Assembly: GCF_008831285.2 (NCBI RefSeq)
Contig: NC_045145.1
Location: forward strand, 930,001 to 994,000
DNA from: Nymphaea colorata
Taxonomy: Eukaryota; Streptophyta; Magnoliopsida; Nymphaeales; Nymphaeaceae
Direction: 5' to 3'
DNA: 64,000 bases
In this document: positions 46,979-58,580 of the stretch, piece by piece
Layout of the letters: each line of letters starts with the position of its first letter
How positions within the stretch are numbered: the first letter of the stretch is position 1
The notes under the pieces: generated by a model
Seen by the model: the letters and a program-made list of their open reading frames with translations, nothing else
What the model was told of the DNA's origin: nothing
Databases searched by the model: none
Made by a program: the position numbers and the translations under genes

Positions 46979-49368
46979 TTCTTTTAAGCCATATTATTAT
47001 ACACAAACATAGGACATATGTCTCATATACATTAGTTTATGGCTTTCTTTGATTCCTAGAGCTTTAAGCAAAGTCAAATCCATGATTTATGCTTATTTGA
47101 GTTCAAAATCTACACAAGGAGTAAACCAATCAATTTTTTTCTAATCCATATTTTCTATATGAACCTAGGATTATATGTCATATATACTTAACGTCATCAA
47201 GTTTGTCATTATTAAATCATCAAAGCTCCAACTTGAAATCATTTCAAACACATAATAGATGGTCCAAATCTTCACCCAAGGGTAAAAAGTCATTTCATTT
47301 TAAATCTCTTACCCATGCCCAAGGGTAAAACAACAATTTCATCTGCAATAATGTCATTTTGCACTTAGTCTATATGCTAGTTATACTTGACGTTATGGTA
47401 TTTGAAGCATCAATTACAATGTTTACATCAACATTCTTAGATCTACGAACTATTGTCTAGAATTCTAATCCAAATCTCTTAAGATCCATTTTGTAGAAAC
47501 TTTCTATGGATTTAGATCTTGATCTGAATCTTAGATCCATGCCATACATATCATCTAGAATTTTCTATGGATATCATGATTTGAATCTCAGAACCATATC
47601 CCAAACCAAGATCCAAATGCATAAATGTACATATATGCAAAAAATATCACAGTTTATTTTGAACACTATGCGAGATGTCAATCCAAATAGTTGCTATAGA
47701 TTCATGCAAACATCTAAGTAGAGTGCTTTGGTTCAGAACCATTTAATAGTGTTGTGTGCATTAGGACTTAGAATTGAGAGTGATTTATTCATGTTCACTT
47801 ACATTTAGAATCCCATACAACCCCTTTCAATTTAAGCATTGATCGAAAACAAATGTTTGTTTCTCCCATGGTTTTAACTCTCCATCTTTGGCAACATCGT
47901 ATTAGAGTTCACTGATTGTGCATGTGCGTGCTCATGAATTTCAAACTTTACCTTCACCTATATGGCCGTTCGGCCTAGATGGGGCCACTCAAGAGGTCGA
48001 CCTCCTGGCTCCTCCATAGTGGACAAGACATCACCCCCAAAATTCTGCATGGAACTATTAATGCCCTCCACCTTGGCGCCCTTTCCAACTAGGGAGGGAA
48101 GTTGGGGTGCATAAAGGCAACCTGGCCAATTAATAGCTAGGGCCCGACCAGCCCAATGCCATGTAGGACCAGCCAGTGCCCAAGGATGCCACTAGCAGAC
48201 CCCAGAGATTGCCACATGGCATGGGTATGCCAGCTGATCCAAATTCATCCTTTTTTTTTACCACATTTGATCACTTAGAGGGCTGATTTGCTGCCCTAGT
48301 CTATCAGCCCAGCTTCTAGGATGACTCAGACTGAGCTGGCCACCGAGGACCAGCCACTATAGCAACATGCCACCTGAGGTTTGACCCAAACTGCTAGCTT
48401 CTTAGGACACACACACTCTCTGCCATCGACTACCTACGTTGCCATTATTGGCCCAACCAAACCAAGGGCCGTGCTCCTCTCCCAGTCACTTACTTAAGGC
48501 ACTGCCCCAGCCAGTCCATGCGGTGCTAGCTCCTTAAGCTGGCCCTTCTTTGTGCAGGCTCTAGCCTAGCGCACAGTTAGGCCCCACACCTTCCACCTTG
48601 GCACCACATCAGCATCACTTTGTCCCATGTCAACATGGCACCCTCTACGTTCTCTCTCTTATTTAATAAGTTCATTTATTCCTGCATTAATGTTGTCTCG
48701 TTTCTTGTTCTGAACTACTTGTATGGGGCAGTGCCCCACTTGAATCCGGTGACCATTGCCTGAATTCCACTGCCCATCCAAACACTGCCATAGCTATCAA
48801 TCCACGGTAGCATCTCTACCACCCACAGGTGGATTTCTCCCAATGAGAGGAGCCACTCTTCCAGCAACCCACACATCACTCCAATGAGCTTTCTGGTGAA
48901 TCGTGGGATGCTAGCTACCCCATCACCGCCCACAAAAACCTCACCACCAGCAAGCTCTTCCTGAGCAGGCTGCACCTCTGACACAGCTCCCAGAACGCCA
49001 CTGCCACTGCTCCTTTTCTGGTTGGTTGAGTTAGTCACCAAATGAGAGAATTTTTATTTAAATGTTCCAATGCCTGCATTTTCCCTTCTCAAAAGCTTAT
49101 TAGGGACAGATTCATTATTATAGATGAGATCCACCCTTACATAATGAATAATTGATTGAGATGATCCACTGATCTTCTTCCATTTCAATCTATATTTCTC
49201 ATAATTTTCTGTAGTTTCTTTTGAGAGAGGTGGTCAAGGAGGTTAGAAGCCATGCCTTCAACCCCTTTGATGTAAAAATCCCAGCCATAAACTATCACTG
49301 TTCATGTGTTATTGGCCCTTTAGTCAATCTTTTCAATTCAAAAAGCAACATTTACGTATATATACGAA

Positions 49369-49399
<31 letters not shown>

Positions 49400-51642
49400 C
49401 ATCTCACATGAAAATGGCTATTATTCTTTCAAGATTGGTTAAGGTTCACATCCTTAAGCTAATCTAAAGGAGATTGCTTCCAACATTGAATCTTGATGGC
49501 TCAAAACTACAAGATTTAGCGAATTAAAAATTCGAAATCACGCTGATTGAGTGTATATATATGTATTTTTAAATCCTAGAATTTGATATTTCAAAGAATC
49601 TTGGAACATCAAGTTTGAGATCCTAAAATACTTGTTTCAGCTCAAAGGAAGCTACTAATTTGTCAATGTCTATGAAATTAGACCGAATCCCTAGTCTTGC
49701 CTAATCAGCATTGTAGAGAGTAGCTTCTAATATGGCTGATATTCATGATTTCGACTTCACATTTTTCAATTTGCAATTGGTTTGGTTTTCCAATTAATAC
49801 ATCACAAAATTTCAGCCAAAAGCTGTAAATAAAATTCACAAAGCCGGCAAAAGAAATTTTGTCAAATTCTCTCAACATACTATACTAATTTGCATAGCCT
49901 TGAGATTTAAAACCAAATATGGAGTAAACATTGCTTCTAAGATCCGTTTTGCATTCCAACATGTACTTTAATGGAAAAATAGATGTATATATTCAAAATA
50001 TGTATATATGTTTCATCAATTTCAAGATTTAATCTATCAAATTACATTTTACTTTGAAGACAGATCTCCAAAGTAGACATTTCTTAATTTGCAACCATTA
50101 AATCAGTACATGGTCTGTTCTATAATCATTTAACATGAGGAACTGGAGGTTTTCCACGTTTTTCCCGTTCTAAAACTGGGATTTTTCATTCAATTTTCAG
50201 ATTTCACTTTCAAGTTTAAGAATTTTATCTATTTCAAGCTTATGGACTGCATTGTAGTAGTTATACTTGATCCAATACCAAGTATAGCCTAGACATTGTA
50301 CTACATATCCAATTTAATATAAATTTCTCTTTATTTCATGAATGCATGTATGTTGTAATAAAAAATTAACACGTGTAGATGCATGGAGAGTTAGTGAGAG
50401 TGAAGAATGTATGCACACATATAGTTTATTTTCTTAATTCTGCCTGGTTCACTTATCTAATTCATACACACATGCACCATCTCTAGAAAGTAAGTGAACC
50501 AATTCAAGTTACAAAACATGACTGAGCTATATTGCAACAAAGAATTTGAATCTCACTTAGTTTTGAAAAGAAATACAAGAATTCTATTAATCTTGCCAAC
50601 AAATATATTTGGAACATAAAATTTTTCTTAAAACATTGGAATCCCTATTTTTCCAAAAAAGCTTTACTTGAAAAATTTACAATCTTCTCTAAAAGAGAAC
50701 TTCGTACAATTTCAATTCAAAATTCCTATCTTTTGATAAACCAATTTTCAAATTTGATCATTGATCCATTTTTATAGCTAAATCAACTATTTAAGTCAAG
50801 TTCATTTTTGAATTTACTTTAAACTAAGTTCAAAATTTTGATCCAAGATTGCATATTAACTTCAAGTTCATGAATAAAACTCCAATTTTCAACTATTTAC
50901 AAATCGAATCATCAATTTACAAATATAATTTCCAACCAAAGTCTTAAACTCTCAAATTTTTAGATCAAATCATTGTGCCAACTGAATCAATTTTGAACAA
51001 TTTTCAATTTTGCCAAATTGAAAAAATTTGCCCAAATTTCTAAAAAAGTTGAATTTCTAAATAACTTGTCAAAACAATTAGATTTTCAAATAACTTGTTT
51101 AAAATCCATATCATTTTATCTAAAACAAGGTCAAAACGTTGGTTGTTCAAAATTTAGTTCAAATGAACTTCAAAATCAAATTTCAAACCCTTATGCACAA
51201 ACATATATAATGCATCAATTGAATGACTTGTACAACTTTTGAGAAATGCTTAGTCTTAGGTCCAATTATCCATGTTAAAGGCGGGGAGACATGGTTAGAC
51301 CTCGTACCAGTAGGCGGATCCCTTTCTCTTGCAATTTTTTCTAATATCCAAATCTCAAATTTTCGACTTCACGCTACTCCCCATTCAGGGAGGGGAGCAA
51401 TAGATGGCATGCCTGGTGGATCCATTATAGTTCATCTAAGGATTTTTTAGGTCATGTACAAGTCATTTTAACATTGCTAGACATCAATTCATGCAAACCC
51501 TTCATGACATACCTACCGGCATCATGCATATTGTATTGCAGAGGAAGAAGGCAGAGAACAAGAGAAACTTCTAGTTGGGTGTACCGGATCAAGTTACTAA
51601 GAAAAAGTGGCACCATACTCTCAAGAGGAACAACTTGATGGT
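46979..51642. other. No gene recognised; GC-richer island and microsatellite
   Basis: 47,960-48,640 is markedly GC-richer than its flanks (GGCCCGACCAGCCCAATGCC-like). 48,715-49,041 minus is open for 108 codons (GGEVFVGGDGVASIPRF...) with no known domain. A (TG)n(TA)n microsatellite lies at about 49,370-49,400. 51,223-51,450 is open for 75 codons. None is assigned. Confidence 0.35.
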
Positions 51643-51650
51643 ATTTGGAG
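51643..51650. repeat. Left target-site duplication, second hAT-like element
   Basis: ATTTGGAG, matching ATTTGGGG at 52,605-52,612 in seven of eight bases. Confidence 0.7.
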
Positions 51651-52604
51651 CAATGTTGTAAAAGGCAATAAGGTGAGACGACACGTTCAGCCTCTCATGA
51701 GGCGAGGGGAGCTGAGGCATTAGTTGAAGCATAGCTTCACAGACAAGTTTGTGAATTATATAATATTTATAAAAATAACATCAAAACTGAAAAAAATGAC
51801 TACAATACTAAGCATATCAATAAAAACTAATACACAATATAAGAAAACTACAATAATTTGCAAATCCAAACAAATACAATGTCATAACATGCATAGTGCA
51901 AAGAGTGCTTGCATAATTGGCGTAGAAGCATGACTGTCCTAAACAGGTCATAGAACTATCATTGAAAAACAAATAACCAAAACTAGGAAAAACAAAATTC
52001 AGATGATAATATCAATTAAGAGAATAAGTAAATAACAAGTATTGGTGGACAATAATATAAGCATATTCAAATGTGTATATGTACAAAAATTAAAAAGTAA
52101 CTAATTTGTGTAATTATCAAGTGATATTTAACAAAGTTCAAATGATTTTTTTAGGCGATTGGCCAATCGTATCTTCATTATTTTCATATTCTGTAATGGA
52201 TTACAATTCATCATCATTTGAACCGTTCATATATTGAATAAGTTCATCTTCCTCTTCAGTTGCTTCATCTTCAAAACTCTCATGTTGTAAATCTTCTATT
52301 ATTGTTTTACTTCATATAAAAACAATAATACGTAACAAAATATAATAGTAAGTAAAGAAAAAAAACAATGTTCTTATCTTTATTTCAAAAATTACAAACA
52401 TAAGCATTACTTTTTTCAACACTTTCCCTGAGGCGTATGCCTCAAGCACGGAGCATACCATGGATGGAGACATACAACTATATTAAATGAGGTGCATGCT
52501 TAGGGATGCGTGCACCTCAAGGCCCTGCCTCAAGGCATTTTTTCTAAAAAACACTTTGAGTCGTGTTTTTTCTTTGTGTGAGGCATATGCTTCTTACAAC
52601 ATTG
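51651..52604. mobile_element. Non-autonomous hAT-like element
   Basis: 954 bp. The left end CAATGTTGTAAAAGGC and right end GC.TCTTACAACATTG form terminal inverted repeats (the first 11 bases are perfect), with GAGGCG/CCTCAAGGC-type subterminal motifs near both ends. Eight-base near-identical direct repeats flank it. No transposase is encoded; the inside is AT-rich. The single mismatch in the target repeat implies some age. Confidence 0.75.
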
Positions 52605-52612
52605 ATTTGGGG
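52605..52612. repeat. Right target-site duplication, second hAT-like element
   Basis: ATTTGGGG directly after the right terminal repeat. Confidence 0.7.
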
Positions 52613-53334
52613 TAACATGGAAAAGCATTTCAAATAGAGACACATATGCTTTCTTTTGCAACTTTCCCTTCTATTTTCCTGTTGAGTAATTTTTGAAGTT
52701 CTTCTTTCTTCTTGATGCAACGTAGATGATACCTCCACAGTTCTCAACTGCTTCAAACTCTTTACCACCACAGTTAACCCAGTATGAGAAGGCAACTTGA
52801 ATGAACTAAAAGTCTACCTGTAGTGCTCGCCAAGTATGCTGTAGAACCAATATCATCCTAGTAGGAAGAAAGCATCAAGCATTTTCATGATACAACAGAA
52901 CCATGATCAACCTATTAGGAAGAAACCATCAAGAGGCTCATGTTACAACAAAACCATTATCATCTTATAAACTTTTAAATAGGCTTATTTTTTTTCTCTC
53001 TCTCTCTCTCCCCCTAACACAACCCAACACCCCACCCCCCAACAAAAAAAAAAAAGAAAGAAAGACAAACCAACACACGCTCACATTCTGAAGACTAGCT
53101 CTCAAGCAGTTCTATTGCAAATAATTTTATGCTATGATGAAAACACTATACCTCAAAATAGTTCACGCAAGTAATATCTTCATATTTTTTTGACAAAGAA
53201 AATGGTTGCTCAGTCTAGGTGCTAAGAAATATAATCCCATGTTAGCCAGAGTCACTAGCCAGATGCATACAGAGGTCCACTATGTGATAGACAAAAGGTG
53301 AAAATGATTCAGCCAGCCAGGAACTTACAATTAC
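52613..53334. other. No gene recognised
   Basis: Includes a (TC)n then C/A-rich tract at 52,996-53,060. If the exon at 53.3-53.45 kb is real, downstream exons could lie here but none is clear. Confidence 0.35.
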
Positions 53335-53450
53335 CTTTGCAATGTGTTCCAATTCAGACATGCTCAGATAACTTTCATGATGCTGCACACTCCACCAGAA
53401 TTGCATCATTTTCATGAGACCATCAAGTATCTTTGACACCGTACCAATGC
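53335..53450 (-). CDS. Exon of an unidentified minus-strand gene
   Basis: 116-base block between a cctttttAG acceptor and a GCAAAG/GTAATTG donor. One frame is open and protein-like: IGTVSKILDGLMKMMQFWW, then SVQHHESYLSMSELEHIAK. The frame stays open past the donor to 53,242. No family is recognised. It is on the same strand as, and downstream of, the exons at 55.45-55.80 kb and may belong to the same gene. Confidence 0.5.
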
Positions 53451-54430
53451 CTAAAAAGGACTGTGGTATTAAAGCTGACGAATATTTGTGAAAAAGTCTC
53501 ACATATAAGCAGTTTGGTTATATGTGCACAAAGGCTGATTGGCATGTTCAGCATGACAAGAACAGCCTAGTGATTGGAAAACATAAATCAAGATTTAACT
53601 TGTACTATGACTAGACACCAACTCCTACTGATGCAATGCATGTTTTCTCACCTAGGATATTGATGATGCCACTGCATCCTTTTGCGTGTGTATACAAAAA
53701 GTGCATTATTTTCGAAAAAATGCAAAAAAAAAGTGAGAAAATGAAATGCCTTTTAAAAATTAAAAATATATTTAAAAAACGAAAAATGAAAAATGAAAAA
53801 AATTCAACTCATTTCACTTATATAAATTAAATTGGTGAAATAAAATGTATATGCACATTATCAAAAGTCTGAATTAACATTTGAAGAGGTTTGATCATTG
53901 CCTATCATATGAAGGAAGCTAGAAAAGAAAAGAAAAAACAAAACAAGAAGCTTTTTGGTTTTTTCCGCTGTTTATTTAGACAATGACCAATAGAAAACAA
54001 AAAAAAAGTCTTCTATTCGATGAAAAAGTTACCCATTAAATTTTTACACATGTTTATTTAGTGTGCAAAATGTGGACTAATTCATATTTCAGATCAAAAA
54101 ATGCCCCCAATGCAAAAAACGGTGTATAAAAAATCCCTCTATGTATAAATGGATAATGTAGATGGTGCCGTATAAATTCGTTGGAAAGGCAGTCATAGAG
54201 AGTATACCTATCCTTATCTTGGAAACCTACCTTTATGAACTGCGGAGATGGATTGCATAGGGAATCATCAGTTTGGCTTTTGGTTCATAAAAGTCGAAAA
54301 GCTTGCAATATTTCTTAGTATGCTTCAAAATTAGGCATTCCTAAATATGTCAAAAGAAAACGGCAAGAAAATTCAAATATTCAAAATTTTTCTCATTCTG
54401 TCTAAGGTGAAATGAAAATTATGACCGTTA
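53451..54430. other. No gene recognised
   Basis: Very A-rich around 53,700-53,790 and 53,920-54,005. Nothing else supported. Confidence 0.4.
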
Positions 54431-54457
54431 AACACGTTTCCAGAAATGTTTTTTCAG

Positions 54458-54491
54458 AAAATGTTTCCACCGCGAGAGGTGGAAACATTTT
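54458..54491. repeat. Perfect 14-bp hairpin
   Basis: AAAATGTTTCCACC (54,458-54,471), loop GCGAGA, then GGTGGAAACATTTT (54,478-54,491). It sits at the upstream edge of a CT-rich, leader-like region. It could be a transposon foldback, a terminator-like element or a fold in a 5' leader. Confidence 0.9.
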
Positions 54492-54597
54492 GCCGGTTTT
54501 ATTTTTTGCCCTTTAGGGCACCCACGCATCGCCTCCCTTTCCTCCTGCTGCAGGCCCGCAGCTGCCTCCGTCACCTCCGTTCTGCCTGCTGGTCGTC

Positions 54598-54720
54598 GTC
54601 TCTCTCGCCCTCTCACTCTCCTGCTCCCTCGTCGTCTCTCTCGCCCTCTCACTCTCCTGTTCCCCTCGTTGTCTCTCTCGCCCTCTCACTCTCCTGATCC
54701 CGTCCTCGTCTCTCTCGCCC
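54598..54720 (+). repeat. 36-37-bp CT-rich tandem repeat, four copies
   Basis: GTCTCTCTCGCCCTCTCACTCTCCTG begins at 54,598, 54,634, 54,671 and 54,708 (the last copy partial), separated by variable C/T spacers. Open frames across it (SLSPSHSP repeats on plus, RARETT/RERRR on minus) are products of the repeat. Confidence 0.88.
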
Positions 54721-54902
54721 TTGCTGAAGAAGAAGCCCTCCGTCTCTTCATCCGTCGTTTGTGCAGTGGCTTCTGCGTTAGGAAACACTGATTTTGGCTC
54801 GCCGTGTTACTGTAGCACAAGAATCTGTCTCACCCTCTCCGCAACAACAATTTGGGCTCGATTGTTACTCTGTGAGCAGATCTGCAAGGTTTTCGTGGAA
54901 AG
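54721..54902 (+). promoter_or_regulatory. Possible 5' leader exon of a plus-strand gene
   Basis: GC-richer sequence following the CT-repeat ends with GTGGAAAG/GTTAGTG, a plausible donor at 54,903, as in CT-rich leaders of plant genes. Possible downstream exons are the coding-like pieces at 57.9-59.9 kb. The link is inferred only from strand and order. Confidence 0.3.
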
Positions 54903-55451
54903 GTTAGTGTTTGAACATGAATGGTGAATAGTATTTAATTTTTTTTTTCCGTTTCTCACTGAATTTTTGGAAATCCTCTTTCTATTTTGGCGTCTATTGT
55001 GAAAGATTTTTTTTTCCTGGAGGCTTCCTTATAGAAAGTCCAGTCTGTTTCTCTATCCCTTTTTCTTTTGTGAGGGTTTCTTGTCGCAGAGATCATTTTG
55101 TTAAGTTTGTACATTTATTAGTTCACTGGTTTCTTTGCAAATGCATTAACTTCTTAACTTGTGCTTATCAATTAGCTCGACAATTGAATGCTCCTGCCTT
55201 TTTCTTTGAAAAAGCTTGGAGCAGGAACAGACTCATCAAGCTCTGCCTTTCTTCTGTCCTCTGGATGGAATCTCTCATTTCTGAAGAGAAGCCGTTCTTT
55301 TTGATGTTGGTGTTGTTCCAAACAAAAGATTTTACTGTTTTCTTATTTACTGAATAAGAAAATGTTTTAGATACATACCAGACAGTGAATACAAAAGAAA
55401 ACCACAAGTATACTTATGAACTAATTCCAGTGTTTATAGGTAAACACTTAC
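54903..55451. other. No gene recognised
   Basis: T-rich intron-like sequence. Overlapping open stretches at 55,070-55,407 on both strands have no motif. Confidence 0.35.
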
Positions 55452-55576
55452 AGAGGATACAGCGATTGGTTCTGAACATCTGCTGGAAACAGCTTGCACT
55501 CTTCAGAAAATATCTGTGTTGTTTTTCAGCAATAGAATCTAAGAGTTGAATATGTTTGGTAACTTGTTCATCAACA
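55452..55576 (-). CDS. Exon of an unidentified minus-strand gene
   Basis: 125-base exon with a ctctccAG acceptor and a perfect GTAAGT donor. Open frame: VDEQVTKHIQLLDSIAEKQ, then HRYFLKSASCFQQMFRTNR and CIL. The composition is helical and charged; no family recognised. Together with 55,733-55,799 and 53,335-53,450 it gives three minus-strand exons with canonical splice signals in consistent order. Confidence 0.55.
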
Positions 55577-55732
55577 CTGGAGAGAAAATTCAGCTTAGAT
55601 AGGATAAAATGACTTAAACTATTCATAATTGAACTAAGAGCTTTTCATGAGAAGTGGCTATTGCTAGCTAGTTAAATTTTCACTTTAAGGTTCAGAATCA
55701 TGTTAACCTCCATTCCGGGCTGTCAGCATATC

Positions 55733-55799
55733 AGCTTGCCTCCACAAGGTCTACAATAAGACGGAGTATATCAGAACGATCTTCATAGCTACCTCTGCC
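55733..55799 (-). CDS. Upstream exon of the same unidentified gene
   Basis: After a tatcttacAG acceptor: GRGSYEDRSDILRLIVDLVE then AS and a stop, so the exon should end near 55,735. The donor is not certain. No family recognised. Confidence 0.45.
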
Positions 55800-56290
55800 C
55801 TGTAAGATAAGACTCAATCACTGAACAATCCCATAAGTGACATCTCTTTCATGGCATGCAACATAAAAGCTTCAATGCACTATCTTTTAGAATATAGTTC
55901 ACATTCATATCAATGTATGGTAAATAATACATGCACATGCATACATCATAGGGTAGTTATAACTTCCATCATCTTTGTCCAATATCCATAAAATAAATTC
56001 TCAAGAAAATTAAATTTGATTTGATGACACACTTTAGAGAAAGAGTAGAAAAAACGTTGAGCAAATCCTCAGTCAAACTAATAAATTTTAGTTGTTCCCC
56101 AACTCAAATATCTAATGCTCGGATAAACCCAATCTTATTCACAATATAGACTAAAGCTTTCTATGTTCTTTTTTCCTTTCACTAAACATCTGGAATGAGT
56201 GATACCTTGCAGACATCAATAATCATTTCTTAGTAAAAACAGAAGGCCTCTCTCTCCTCTCTCTCTCTCTCTCTCCCACACACATGCATA
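55800..56290. other. No gene recognised
   Basis: AT-rich, ending in a (TC)n tract at about 56,248-56,276. Confidence 0.4.
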
Positions 56291-56605
56291 TTAGTAATGG
56301 GTGTCTTCGAGATTATTAGCATGAATTTGCTTTTCTGCTATGCTTCTAATTCTTATAAGTTGGCTGTTATTATAGACCATAAAGGGAAGGTGCATGTTTC
56401 CCAAGTACAGATCTCTCTCTCTCCGCATACATATTAGTAATGGGTAGCGCATGCTTCCCAAGTACAGATCTCTCCCGGTCTCTCTTTCTCTCCACACACA
56501 GATTAGTAATGGGTGTCTTCGAGATTACCAGCATGAAATTGATTTTCTGCTATGCTTCTAACTCTTTTAAGTTGGTTGCTGGTATGGGCCATAATAAAGG
56601 AAAGT
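56291..56605 (+). repeat. Imperfect tandem duplication, spacing 212 bp
   Basis: TTAGTAATGGGTGTCTTCGA and the ~95 bases after it (through TTAAGTTGG.TG) occur at 56,291 and 56,503. A shorter nested repeat (TTCCCAAGTACAGATCTCTC) occurs at about 56,398 and 56,455. Confidence 0.88.
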
Positions 56606-57900
56606 GCACATTCACTTCATTCTACATTTTCTTGTGTCTTTAACATTTGCATCAAATAGTTCAGATTTTTGAACTCAGTGTTTGATTCGACTCATTGGAT
56701 TCAGGCTAGATGAAATGTAACGGTCTTGGGAGGATTCTTAGTTAAGGCATCATCAGCAAGTTCCAATGAAAGGCATCTGAGTGGGGGAACTCTCCTTAAT
56801 TTATTGCAAACATGATCAACAAGTTGATTCCTACTTTTTTGTTTTATTGAAGTTGATCAGCAAATCCCCTTCATAGAATGTTGCCACTGGGGAGTTCAGT
56901 TTGATTCAAGAAAGCTATAAGGCTTCATGAAACATCATGAAATGGGCTTATGCATGGTATCTTTATCTGCACAATGCAGTTTATATTTTTGCTGTCTGAA
57001 AGGAGTGCTAAAGCCTAAAACACATACCTGGTATCTTCTAGAATCAAAACGTTTCAAAGAGATGGTAGCCCATGGGCAAACACCAATGATTACTTTTAAA
57101 GGAAGACAACCCGAGGAAGATCTCAGACTGCATTTCTGCATGCCATGCCAAAATTTGTGTATTTTGGAATTAGAATGCCTCAATTATGCATGTTTCTTCT
57201 TAACCAGATGGCTGAGATGGATCTCCTCTTTTTGACATCCTTCGTTACTGTTGATGCATACTCAGAGTAGTTGTTAGTTTACATATTTTAATGATGTAGT
57301 GGACATTTATTGCAAGTTGGAGACAAAACTGCATTACAATTTTTTATGTAGACATTGAAAACTGCAAGTCAATTGCTTTCTTCCATTATTTTGAATATTA
57401 TTCATTTAGTAATTGCATAATTTAACAACTAAATCTTATGTTTGTGCTAATATCTTTGGAATTTTCTGTCGTCAATGTCATTAGTTACTGATTTCTAGTT
57501 CAGCACTTGCTGTGCCCTTATGCTTGCCATTAGACACTATGTATTTTCATTTTCAGTTCATCAGCTGTTATGACGTCTTGTTCGAAGATGAAGCCCCGAC
57601 ATAAGTATGACGTCTTGTTCAAGGTGGTGCAAGGGGCATATTTGATTTTGTTGAGCTTCTTTTTGTTTGGTGGATGTGAAGCTACATATGTACTTGCTAC
57701 TACACCGCACTTGGATTTGTATTTAAGTTGAAGCTCTTCTGAACACTTATGTAAATACTTTATCACTGATGGGAATATGTATGTGGTTTATCTACTGTTG
57801 TATACTTTATAGTGAAATTCTCATATATATCCAATGAGTATGGTTCGAGTATCTATGAATTGTGCGTAGATGTTGATTAAATCATTTGATACTGTTTATA
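56606..57900. other. No gene recognised; one 102-codon open stretch
   Basis: Plus-strand 56,927-57,235 is open (contains YLLESKRFKEMVAHGQTP and LRLHFCMPCQNLC) with protein-like composition but no known domain or splice context. A short direct repeat TATGACGTCTTGTTC occurs at about 57,569 and 57,606. Confidence 0.3.
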
Positions 57901-58245
57901 TTTACAGTATCAAATGGAGTAGAATAGGTGCAGTGGAGTAGCTTTCATACAGGTATGGGCGATAATGATTCTGGTGGTTTTAGTTCTCATTCAGATTTCT
58001 TTGCAGAATGGATGAAAATACATCCAGACAGACTACAGGGGAGCATGAACCACATTCTCATCAACATCTTTGCAATCTCAATTGCAAAATCAAGCTGGTT
58101 TTGTTCAAGGGAGAACACAGCAAACTTATGAATCAATGATGGCCTGCAGTTGTCTTCATCTTATGTCTTTGATAGTTCTTTTGTTCTAGATCCCCAAGAG
58201 GAGGTCGTTGAGAAGGACCTAAATGGTGAAACTGCTGATTTGTTG
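57901..58245 (+). other. Coding-like region, frame-shifted, unidentified
   Basis: Protein-like pieces occur in different frames: MGDNDSGGFSSHSDFFAEWM; then DENTSRQTTGEHEPHSHQH with KIKLVLFKGEHSKLMNQ; then SSSYVFDSSFVLDPQEEVV and EKDLNGETADLL-stop. The last ends like a C-terminus. Possibly a decayed or unspliced plus-strand gene; no family recognised. Confidence 0.3.
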
Positions 58246-58580
58246 TGAAGTACAACAAGGTGAAGCGATGCACTAAGTTGGTGATGCAATGTGTAGCTAA
58301 GCGATGCATAGTGAAGCTTAAGTTTCATGGCACAAATAATCTAACATATTATATCAACAAAAATCATGTCAGAAATTAAAACAAGAGCAAAAAACCATTT
58401 TTTTTCTGGAACCAAAATCAGACATGAAGGATGGCACTGTTTTGTTATTTGCGAGAAAGTTTAATTAGTTGTTATCGACAATTATACATAAAAGTTTGTA
58501 AAATATTTAATTCCTTATAAGTACTGCGGATGAAAAAAACATTACTTTGGTTTATTTAAACAACATACTCATGAGAGTAC
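58246..58580 (+). repeat. Dispersed repeat, copy A
   Basis: Aligns loosely and in the same orientation with 60,215-60,510: AGCGATGCA/TGACGCATA, ATTATGTCA.AAATT, CAAAAA.CATT, GACATGAAGGAT/AAATGAAGGAT, TTAGTTGTTA, AA.TATTTAAT, GGATGAAAAAAA.CA, TT.AAACAACA.ACT. Old copies of one element, type unknown. Confidence 0.6.

Noticed and set aside
54428-54788. Arg/Glu-rich minus-strand frames resembling an RS-type domain
   Set aside because: The pattern comes from the CT-rich 36-37-bp repeat read backwards; no flanking domain.
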